Shown here piece by piece: positions 21,672 through 30,729 of a stretch of DNA of 64,000 nucleotides. The position numbers and the translations under genes are program-made. The stretch is from Megalobrama amblycephala (taxonomy: Eukaryota; Chordata; Actinopteri; Cypriniformes; Xenocyprididae): positions 17,135,258 through 17,199,257 of the forward strand of contig NC_063049.1 in NCBI RefSeq assembly GCF_018812025.1, written 5' to 3'. Each line of letters opens with the position of its first letter. The stretch's first letter is position 1. The notes under the pieces were generated by a model. That model had not been told where the DNA came from. It made no database searches and was given only the letters and a program-made list of their open reading frames with translations.

Positions 21672-23225
21672 CACTCTGAGGTCTAAAAACGCGCCGGCGC
21701 GTTTTGCAGGTTTTTTTTCACATTGCAGCAAAACAGACTTAAAATACTCTGTCATTTGTTGTCATAGAGACATAAGTAATACATCAATTGAAACTATAGA
21801 ATATTTCCTTTTATTTGTATACACTCAGAGTAAAAACAAAATGTTATGCTTTTTGTAAAATAAAGAAAACTAACATGATGCGTGATCTCTCATCTCCCTC
21901 TGAACGAAGTCCAATCTGATAGTTCTCAGAAAATGAAGTGTAACTTAGTGAATACTAATCACAAAAAATTCATACTTATGTCTAACAAAACGTTGAAATG
22001 TCAGGTTTTAAATCGTGCAAGTCAAATCGAAAACAAACATTCTGTGTTTATGTAATCTGTATGAAAAGAGAGCCATGTCAGAAGTCCGTGATTCAGCTCA
22101 TTATCCGCTAATGCGGCCACGCCCACGGAGCCAGCGCTATTCACAGGCAAATTCAGAGACAACACATGCATTCATCATCTCAATCGTGTATTTATTGCCT
22201 TGAAAATTGTTTATCTGGATGAAAAAGCCATGGTTAGCGATCTCTGGAAGACATGCAGTAAATTCCTGTTTGTTTTCTTCTATTGATAAGTTTTAAGTGA
22301 GTTTTTGTTTCTTTAGCGCCCTCCGGCTGTAGTATGAATTGGTAAACACCATTCATGGAATATCGTCTTCTTCTTAGGTGAATTTGTGGACTAAAATGCA
22401 CAGAGCGCCCTCCGGCTGCAGTATGAATTGCAAAACACCAGCGCTCATAGAGATAACAATGAATATTAAATAAAAAATAACTCCTCTGTATAGAAAATTG
22501 ACATAAACATATGAGAATCCTATATTTCTCCAAATGTGCATGCTTTTAAACTAAAAGCCTATATTCAGACTCTTTGCATCACAGAAATACATTATATTTT
22601 AAAGTATAATATAAAACCATTATTTTATATTGTAATAACATTTTTCTGTATGTTTCATATACCATGATGAGCTTGAGACATCACAGAAGTTTTTTTTCAC
22701 AGCCTACCTGACTGAAATGCCTCATTAATATGCAAGTCTTTTCAGGTCATTACTATTCAATTCTTTTGTCTTCACAGGTGAGAATGAGCCATTATTCATG
22801 GAGATTCACGCCTCCTCGCATACCGTGTTTCTTGGCAAAAAGTGTCTTACAAAAACTAAATCAGTATATTGTTATAAATGAAAGAGTAGTCAGCATAATT
22901 TTTACATAATTTTGAAGCAAAAACTCTAATCTACAACCTTCAATACCCAAAAGTCTTGTGAACACAGATTTAATATACTTTTATTGGCCTTATATCAGTG
23001 ACTTAAGTTTTTTGTTTTTTCAGTAACCACGCATAAACGTTATTCCTTCAAAAACACAAACATGTACACACATGTTCCTCACATATTATGGTAGCCTAGT
23101 TTGTGCTGAATACAGTGTAATGGCACTTGTGTCATTAATATGTTTATGAACAACTGAAAAAAGCACAAATGTCAGGGCATGTCAAAACTTCTCCAGGCCC
23201 CAAATCAGCCTCAGACTCCAGAGGG
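21672..23225 (+). mobile_element. TTAA-flanked piggyBac-like non-autonomous element, copy 2
   Basis: 1,554 bp between TTAA at 21668-21671 and 23226-23229. Left end CACTCTGAGGTCT, right end AGACTCCAGAGGG. A perfect 20-bp palindrome (AAAACGCGCCGGCGCGTTTT) lies at 21686-21705, just inside the left end. Internal GCGCCCTCCGGCTG repeats occur at ~22317 and ~22405. No transposase frame. Its insertion site is one base from the Gypsy copy C target duplication. It is almost identical to copy 3, which lies ~1 kb away in the opposite orientation. Confidence 0.88.
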
Positions 23226-23229
23226 TTAA

Positions 23230-23925
23230 GCAGTTTTCACTACAGTACTGGTATATGCAAGCATCTGAGGTGCAAAGAAAAATAAATAAATAAATAAAAA
23301 ACAGCTCTGCTGCTCTGCTATCACTCCCTGCCAACATACCACAAACGTTCAGGGCTCAAACCTGTTTCTTCTAGGTCATTATGAAACACCTTCTAAAGTC
23401 ATTTGAGTTTATGCTGCTTGATCAGTGTCATCAGTACGAAAGAAAACAAAAGGAGATGCTGCTTAGGGACTGCTGCAAAGTTGTTCATATTAACATATTT
23501 AAATGTTTTATTTTCCTGCCTGTCATCAGTAAAGAAACAGATGTGCAAAATGAGGACACACTTCTAACAGACTCCCATCCAATGTGAAAGATCAGCTCTC
23601 TCTCTTACAAAATTATGGATAAAATTTAGGTATAGATTTTGTTTTTAGAATATTTTATTTTATTTTATTAATTCTTTTAGATGATTATACTGTATTACTG
23701 ATAACATTAATCAAACTATCCAGAAATCTGAAGCCCTGAGGTTTTAGATCAATCATTTCATGATTCAATTCAAAAGTACTTGAGTAAAATTACAACTACT
23801 TTGTACTGATTTGTTACAGTCCACCACTTATTATTATTATTATGGAAATTAAATATGCATTTATATGCTGCATAATGTACTGCAATCCCAAAAAGACTCA
23901 TTACAACAAAGTCAGAATTATGTGG
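23230..23925. other. Non-coding interval
   Basis: No supported gene. An (AAAT)n stretch lies at ~23280-23300 and AT-rich sequence at ~23636-23680. A 68-codon frame at 23381-23587 has no recognisable motif. Confidence 0.6.
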
Positions 23926-24211
23926 TAATTCTTTATTAATTACTAATGGGTTATTTAAATCTTCACTTTAGAATACTGTTTCAAGTTCTAAGTAATTACT
24001 GCAGAAATATCTAATAATTCTTTATGAATTGCTAATGGGTTCCCTATATTTTCACTTTGGGATACTATTTCAGGTTCTAAGTAGGCTAATTCCTGCAGAA
24101 TTATCTAATAATTCTTTATTCATTACTAATGGGTTCCCTGTATTTTCACTTTAGAATACTGTTTCAGGTTCTAAGTAATTCCTGCATAATTATTTGATAA
24201 TTCTTTATTAA
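23926..24211. repeat. ~90-bp minisatellite, left part
   Basis: TAATTCTTTAT starts units at 23926, 24015, 24109 and 24198 (spacing 89, 94 and 89 bp). Each unit contains ACTAATGGGTT, TTTTCACTTT and TTCTAAGTAATT variants. The fourth unit is broken at TTAA by piggyBac-like copy 3 and resumes at 25762. Confidence 0.8.
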
Positions 24212-25761
24212 CCCTCTGGAGTCTGAGGCTGATTTGGGGCCTGGAGAAGTTTTGACATGCCCTGACATTTGTGCTTTTTCAGTTGTTCATAAACATATTA
24301 ATGACACAAGTGCCATTACACTGTATTCAGCACAAACTAGGCTACCATAATATGTGAGGAACATGTGTGTACATGTTTGTGTTTTTGAAGGAATAACGTT
24401 TATGCGTGGTTACTGAAAAAACAAAAAACTTAAGTCACTGATATAAGGCCAATAAAAGTATATTAAATCTGTGTTCACAAGACTTTTGGGTATTGAAGGT
24501 TGTAGACTAGAGTTTTTGCTTCAAAATTATGTAAAAATTATGCTGACTACTCTTTCATTTATAACAATATACTGATTTAGTTTTTGTAAGACACTTTTTG
24601 CCAAGAAACACGGTATGCGAGGAGGCGTGAATCTCCATGAATAATGGCTCATTCTCACCTGTGAAGACAAAAGAATTGAATAGTAATGACCTGAAAAGAC
24701 TTGCATATTAATGAGGCATTTCAGTCAGGTAGGCTGTGAAAAAAAACTTCTGTGATGTCTCAAGCTCATCATGGTATATGAAACATACAGAAAAATTTTA
24801 TTACAATATAAAATAATGGTTTTATATTATACTTTAAAATATAATGTATTTCTGTGATGCAAAGAGTCTGAATATAGGCTTTTAGTTTAAAAGCATGCAC
24901 ATTTGGAGAAATATAGGATTCTCATATGTTTATGTCAATTTTCTATACAGAGGAGTTATTTTTTATTTAATATTCATTGTTATCTCTATGAGCGCTGGTG
25001 TTTGCAATTCATACTGCAGCCGGAGGGCGCTCTGTGCATTTTAGTCCACAAATTCACCTAAGAAGAAGACGATATTCCATGAATGGTGTTTACCAATTCA
25101 TACTACAGCCGGAGGGCGCTAAAGAAACAAAAACTCACTTAAAACTTTTCAATAGAAGAAAACAAACAGGAATTTACTGAATGTCTTCCAGAGATCGCTA
25201 ACCATGGCTTTTTCATCCAGATAAACAATTTTCAAGGCAATAAATACACGATTGAGATGATGAATGCATGTGTTGTCTCTGAATTTGCCTGTGAATAGCG
25301 CTGGCTCCGTGGGTGTGGCCGCATTAGTGGGTAATGAGCTGAATCACGGACTTCTGACATGGCTCTCTTTTCATACAGATTACATAAACACAGAATGTTT
25401 GTTTTCGATTTGACTTGCACGATTTAAAACCTGACATTTCAACGTTTTGTTAGACATAAGTATGAATTTTTGTGATTAGTATTCACTAAGTTACACTTCA
25501 TTTTCTGAGAACTATCAGATTGGACTTCGTTCAGAGGGAGATGAGAGATCACGCATCATGTTAGTTTTCTTTATTTTACAAAAAGCACAACATTTTGTTT
25601 TTACTCTGAGTGTATACAAATAAAGGAGATATTCTATAGTTTCAATTGATGTATTACTTATGTTTCTATGACAAAAAATGACGGAGTATTTTAAGTCTGT
25701 TTTGCTGCAATGTGAAAAAAAACCTGCAAAACGCGCCGGCGCGTTTTTAGACCTCAGAGTG
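24212..25761 (-). mobile_element. TTAA-flanked piggyBac-like non-autonomous element, copy 3
   Basis: 1,550 bp between TTAA at 24208-24211 and 25762-25765, inverted relative to copy 2. The 20-bp palindrome is again perfect (25728-25747). By eye the two copies differ at roughly 1% of positions. The minisatellite unit it interrupts can be compared with intact unit 1 (23926), which confirms a clean insertion at TTAA. Confidence 0.9.
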
Positions 25762-25797
25762 TTAATTACTAATGGGTTCCCTGTATTTTCACTTTCC
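25762..25797. repeat. ~90-bp minisatellite, right part of broken unit
   Basis: TTAATTACTAATGGGTTCCC through TTTTCACTTT completes the unit begun at 24198. The array then stops. Confidence 0.75.
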
Positions 25798-25910
25798 CTC
25801 TCAGTCATTGCCTTACATACTGGAATTTAGTCAATGGTAATATGATATGCTGAGGAAAACGTCTCAGGTTACGTATGTAACCATAGTTCCCTGAGAACAG
25901 GGAACGAGAC

Positions 25911-26068
25911 TCTGCGTTGAACAGAACGCATTGGGGAATCGTCACGTGACCCAGGTGTCGAAAGCACTATCCAACAACTCCAATTGCTATTGGCCGGCAA
26001 CAGCCTATGACGTCATATGGCGCGACCCGGATGTATAAAGGGAGCACCTGGAGAGACAGTCACTATCT
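25911..26068 (+). repeat. DIRS inverted terminal repeat, 3'-side copy
   Basis: TCTGCGTTGAACAGAACGCA... to ...GACAGTCACTATCT. Contains the E-box-like palindrome GTCACGTGAC, an inverted CCAAT box (ATTGG), a full CRE (TGACGTCA at 26008-26015) and TATAAAG at 26034-26040, so it also looks like a plus-strand promoter. Confidence 0.88.
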
Positions 26069-26120
26069 TATCATCTTGAGGGACTGTTCTGAAGGCAGGC
26101 AACCTGAAGCATGGCAAAGG

Positions 26121-26230
26121 AACGCAGAGTCTCGTTCCCTGTTCTCAGGGAACTATGGTTACATACGTAACCTGAGACGTTCCCTTTCGAAGGGAACTCC
26201 ACTCTGCGTTGAACAGAACGCATTGGGGAA
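26121..26230. repeat. DIRS internal complementary region
   Basis: Bases 26121-26181 are the exact reverse complement of the left terminus 25858-25918 (61 nt, no mismatch seen). Bases 26179-26230 match the reverse complement of the right terminus (from 30729 inward) over ~52 nt with one mismatch. The two halves overlap in GTT. In DIRS-1 such a region templates joining of the element ends into a circle before recombinase-mediated insertion. Its place beside the 3' terminal repeat is the expected one. Confidence 0.88.
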
Positions 26231-28998
26231 CGATATACCCACGCCGCCATGCTGGAGGGGAGTGCCTGCCAAAAAATATGGCTGAGGCAAAGACCTCAAA
26301 GCAGTTCTCAAACTGCCCAGCAACTCCCCCTCGGGTCACACCAGGCTGTCAGTGACAGCATTCCCTTTGGCCAACAGCCCAAGCAGACCTTCCCACAGGC
26401 TTATACCTTTCTCTTTAACAAATAGAGCCTAGAGAAACGCTAAGGCGTCTAGAACCCAATTTTCTTGTGAGAAAAGTGGTTCCTTTAAGGGAATGTGGCC
26501 AAGGAACCAAAGGGAACCTCGGCCAGTCACTCATGAGGGGAGCAAGGTCACCCTCATTGCCACCAGGGAGGCCGACCTGGTCTTCTCAGGGAACAGACTC
26601 AGTTCAGGCCAACCCTGTCTGAATACAGAGCCTCTAAAACGCATTCTTCAGGAAGATAGTAGGTAAGAGTGACTGCAGAAAGGCAGACACCAGCTCAGAC
26701 CCACACGTAGAGACGGGCATCCTGGAGAGCAGAACTCAGCTGAGTGCTATGAACCCTCATATCGAGGGGAGATAATCCGCTCAACCTAGGATCTACCCAG
26801 TGCTTAATTAACGCACTGAGGAGGCTGTGTGCGCTGAAAGCCCTGAAAAGGGGAGCACAAACCAGCCTGGGGCTGACCCTAAAGACGGAGCCTGATCAAG
26901 GCCAAACCATCATGATCAGCTTAGGGAGCTAAGCACCATTACAAACCCAAGGGGAAGCGCAGAGCTCACCTAACAGGTAGACTATACCCAACACAATCCG
27001 ACGAGCAGTGTACTCAGTAAAAGCACCTTTTACTCTTTAAGCAAGAGGAGTACAACGTACGCCAACACGTATTAAGGAAGGCCTGGAAGGCCTATAACCT
27101 CAACAAACACGTGGCATCAGCTCGTGGCAGTGTTCTAAGTCCCAAGCCTGGTAAACAACCCGCAAAAGAGGGGGTTGAATCTACCACTTGGGCCCCTGGC
27201 CAACAAGGTGTAAAGAAATAGTTCTCAGAGAGAAATACACCTAAACAAACGCCAGTGTATCCAAAAAGGCGGCCCGTAGGCTTAGCCTCCCTCAGGACAC
27301 AAGGCGAACATCTCGTGGCCGTTTCCAGGAGCACAAGGTCCAACCTAATCCCTAGGTGGCTCTTAGCTCAACTAGAATCATTGACTCAAAGAGGCAACAA
27401 TAGGTTAAGCTGAACCTCAGTAAGGCTTCACTACTGACATCTCATCCTGAGCCGCACAGAAAAACACAAACTGTGCCCATATGTAAACTAAAACGGAGGC
27501 CAGAAGAGGCCTACCAATTCAATGACACAAGGCTTCAGCTCGTGAGTTTCCAGGGGACCAAGCTACAGGGAACCAGCTCTAACCCACTAGCTATGGGAAG
27601 CTAACTACAACCTGTGCTAGGCTACACTTTCCAAACAGGCAAAGTACCCTAAGTTCTGAGACTAAAGGGAACCGAAACAACCAACATGGTCTAAGGGAGG
27701 CTAATCAAGCCTACCACCTCAAACAAACATGCTGCAGGGCCTGAAGCAGTGTAAAAACAGTATGTGAGCACTGATATCCATGAAACAGCCAATACAACAC
27801 TATTGCTACCTAGAAAGAGGCTTAACAATCTAGCCTACAATCACCGTATATGCAATATAGCTGACAGACAGATAACTGAAAGGGAGCTGACAGATACACA
27901 CTTTAAACAGAAAGTGATCTATCCACCCTGAGTATGCAAACCAACAGGTGAAGCACTCAGTGACAACAAAAAACTCTCCTAGCTGGGGCTTAAAGGGGGT
28001 CACCAAACACTTAGATAGAGGCCAGGCTTTTCTCAAAAAGGGCCTACTATACAAAAGCAGGTGTCAACCTGTGGCAGCATATTAAGCTCACATACAAATG
28101 TAGGGCAAACGTCTAGAACTTCAAAGGAACTTTGATATGCATGCTTTAAGAAAAGGAGAAAAACGTATCCCAACCACAGATTCTCAAATCTGTTCCAAGC
28201 CTAGAGGACGGAGCTAATTGCATCGTCAACTCAAAGAAAACAAGGAGCTCGGAAGAGAACATTTTCTCACAGCATAAAAGTTCTAGAGAGTGGGGCCTAG
28301 ACAACATAGCCTACCACCTGAGAAAACAGCATCAGGTTCTAACAAAACAGTCTACAACCTAGCTGTTACACTCATAATTGTACCTACATATTATAGCAAG
28401 GGGATAATATGGGCAAACAGAAACAGGCCACTCCCTCAGGAGGAGGCCAGAACTATAATACATATGAGAACTTAACTTCACATATACCATACGCACCATA
28501 GTCCTAGCCCAAGCAACTGAAGTGATGAGTGCCAGCTCAAACTATACTGAAGATAGCCGAACGGCTGAGCATACAGAGAAAAACTGAACAGCAGCCATTT
28601 TGTGGCTTGCTCAGTCAATCTCACACTCCAGTTCTGCCCAAAGAACCCCTAACACATTTATTGTTACACATTCAGGAAATGAAACAGGAATAAAAAACAA
28701 GGTCAAATTTAAACCAGACCCTGTCTTACCTTCCCGTGGCTCGCAGACCAAAGAATCCGTCTTCATTCCTTATCAAAGGGGAAGAACAATATCCCTGGTT
28801 CCGTAAACCACCGAACCTTTTCACTATCAAGCCAGAAGGCGGGCCTTCAGAAAGAAAATTCATCATCGGCCGGTCACCGGCCTGACTGTTCAAAGGTGTT
28901 ATCCCGAAAGTGCATAGTTAAAAATGTATCCCGGGAGGACAAAGGGGCGAAGGAAATTTTAACTAAACAAAATTTCCCTGGCCAGGAGAGGGGATTGA
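26231..28998. other. Non-coding internal region of the DIRS derivative, degenerate repeats
   Basis: No frame with RT, methyltransferase or recombinase motifs on either strand. Loosely repeated phrases built around GCCTACCACCTCAAACAAAC and GGCATCAGCTCGTGGCAG occur near 27090, 27510, 27712, 28050 and 28305, suggesting an old tandem expansion with irregular spacing. Its function, if any, is unknown. Confidence 0.6.
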
Positions 28999-30477
28999 TC
29001 AGCGACGCTGATCGCGCCGGCGATCGATCACCTCTCTCAGATCACCTCTCCTTCTCTTCGCATCCCGTCGCTTCTGCGACTTACTCCGTGGTGGAGGAGG
29101 CGCTCGAGCGCCGACACTGGATCTCTGACCCTGCCTCTGAGCCTCGGCTCGAGGCGGGCCAGAGCCTCCCGGCTGTCTGGGCCCAGAATCGGACCTGAGC
29201 GGAATGCACTTCTTAAATGCTGCTGAGCGCGCCCTCGCTTCCCTGAACCTTCCGACTACCGCCTCAACGGAACCGCCGAAAAGTTCAGATGGCGAGACCG
29301 GGGCATCGAGGAGAGAGCCCTTTTCTCTCTCCCCGATGTCCGCCATGTTCAACCACAGATGCCTCTCCGTGGCCACCATAGCCGCCATCGATCTACCAAT
29401 CGAGGCGGCCGTCCGCTTGGTGGCCCGGAGAGCGAGATCTGTGGTGTGGCGCAGCTCAGCCACCGCTTCAGGGGACAAACCCTGCCCCTGATCCAGGTCC
29501 TTCAGCAGGTCAGCCTGGTATGCTTGTAACACCGCCATAGTGTGTAAAGCAGCACCAGCCTGACCTGCAGCAGCATATGCTCTGCCGTTCAGACAAGATG
29601 TCATTCTAAGGGGTCTGGACGGCAGAACCGGAGCTTTAAGTGTCGGTGCACTGCCCGTGGCGAGATAGTTCGCGAACGTCTCGTCAATGGGAGGCATCGA
29701 CACATACCCGTACTGGCCCAATCCCTCCACATCAGTGAAATTCCCCCGCTGATGCAGATGAATCCTGGCCGAATACGGGTTCTTCCATGCCTTCTTAACC
29801 TCAGAATGCAGGTCCGGAAGGAATGGAAGGCTCACTGGAATTACGGGGTTGTGATCGGAGAGAAACCGCTCGTCCAGCCTGCCGCGAGCGGGCTCTCTTC
29901 TCACGCGCTCCCACGGCAGCTGCAGCCTGCCGGCGGCGCGCTCCACAACCTCCAGTAATTCGACATATGCTGGACAGGGGGGCTTGGAGGAAACAGAAGC
30001 GACCTCGGTCCCTTCTTCCTCTTCCATAGCCACCTCCTGCTCTCGGGGGCTTTCCGCCAGAAGAGCACTCGCCCCTGGATCCGATGATGTCAAAGAAAGG
30101 ACATCATCGTCATCCAGGAGCTCATCCCCGCCAGCCGCCGCCTGAGGTTGAGAGACCATAACACCTCTCTCAAACTTGGCAGCGAGCTCCACATGTGAGC
30201 CCCATGAATGCAGCCGCCGCTCGGCCTCAGCGCGAGCGGGACCGGATCCACCGGGCACAGGTGTCAACGTCTCTTCCCTCGAGAAGAGAGCCAGGCGGGA
30301 ACGGAGCGTTTTCATAGGAAAACGTTCACACTCCTCACAGCCAGCGTCCTCAAACGCTGCCCGTGCATGCTCTTCTCCCAAACAGATGACACATAATGTG
30401 TGAGGATCCTCCGGAGTCAAAAACCTCGGGCAAGGATCCGCACACTTCCTAAAACGTTTAACTTTGTCCTCAGACAT
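28999..30477 (-). CDS. DIRS ORF1 (gag-like protein), 492 aa, intact
   Basis: Structural, nucleic-acid-binding protein of a DIRS retroelement, expected in cytoplasmic ribonucleoprotein. I chose the ATG at 30477 (MSEDKVKRFRKC). The frame is open upstream into the terminal repeat, but that stretch overlaps the promoter. Residues 12-50 hold a Cys/His cluster (C12, C16, H26, C29, C32, H37, C47, C50). An acidic run follows (DELLDDDD). The central part carries the family phrases LDERFLSDHNPV, KKAWKNPYSARIH, LNGRAYAAAGQAGAALHTMA, RATKRTAASIGRSMA and ERHLWLNMADI, and the C-terminus is very basic (KSQKRRDAKRRRGD). I recognise this architecture from zebrafish DIRS ORF1 by memory. No pol follows it. Transcription probably starts from the TATA in the 30548-30704 repeat, ~100 bp upstream. 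Confidence 0.85.
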   Translation of the reverse strand: MSEDKVKRFRKCADPCPRFLTPEDPHTLCVICLGEEHARAAFEDAGCEECERFPMKTLRSRLALFSREETLTPVPGGSGPARAEAERRLHSWGSHVELAAKFERGVMVSQPQAAAGGDELLDDDDVLSLTSSDPGASALLAESPREQEVAMEEEEGTEVASVSSKPPCPAYVELLEVVERAAGRLQLPWERVRREPARGRLDERFLSDHNPVIPVSLPFLPDLHSEVKKAWKNPYSARIHLHQRGNFTDVEGLGQYGYVSMPPIDETFANYLATGSAPTLKAPVLPSRPLRMTSCLNGRAYAAAGQAGAALHTMAVLQAYQADLLKDLDQGQGLSPEAVAELRHTTDLALRATKRTAASIGRSMAAMVATERHLWLNMADIGEREKGSLLDAPVSPSELFGGSVEAVVGRFREARARSAAFKKCIPLRSDSGPRQPGGSGPPRAEAQRQGQRSSVGARAPPPPRSKSQKRRDAKRRRGDLREVIDRRRDQRR

Positions 30478-30547
30478 AGCTAGACCAGAAATACTCACTT
30501 GGAGAAAACGACAGTGCAACGACACAAACAGTCCCGAAAGACGAAAA

Positions 30548-30704
30548 AGATAGTGACTGTCTCTCCAGGCGCTCCCTTTATACATCCGGGTCGCGCCGTA
30601 TGACGTCATAGGCTGTCGCCGGCCAATAGCAATTGGAGTTGTTGGATAGTGCTTTCGACACCTGGGTCAGGTGACGATTCCCCAATGCGTTCTGTTCAAC
30701 GCAG
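30548..30704 (-). repeat. DIRS inverted terminal repeat, 5'-side copy with promoter
   Basis: Inverted copy of 25911-26068. On the minus strand it carries CRE TGACGTCA (30601-30608), an inverted CCAAT box and TATAAAG (30576-30582), and would drive ORF1. Outside it, 30705-30729 forms the palindromic GTTCCCTTTCGAAGGGAAC terminus. Confidence 0.88.
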
Positions 30705-30729
30705 AATGGAGTTCCCTTCGAAAGGGAAC

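Larger units (their letters stand above)
25858..30729 (-). mobile_element. DIRS-type retroelement, gag-only derivative
   Basis: 4,872 bp, read on the minus strand. It has ~157-bp inverted terminal repeats (25911-26068, 30548-30704; about four mismatches by eye), unequal terminal extensions, an internal complementary region at 26121-26230, and an intact gag-like ORF at 28999-30477. The trinucleotide AAC stands at both edges (25858-25860, 30727-30729) and there is no other target duplication, as expected for tyrosine-recombinase insertion. RT/RNase H, the methyltransferase-like domain and the tyrosine recombinase of complete DIRS elements are not found. ~2.8 kb of non-coding DNA occupies their place. 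Confidence 0.88.

Noticed and set aside
28999..29491. Plus-strand frames opposite the DIRS ORF1 (for example 29204-29491)
   Set aside because: Antisense shadows of a GC-rich coding region; no motifs of their own.
30478..30609. 44-residue N-terminal extension of DIRS ORF1
   Set aside because: It would start inside the terminal repeat, upstream of or overlapping the TATA box, and no family feature lies there; the Met at 30477 is preferred.
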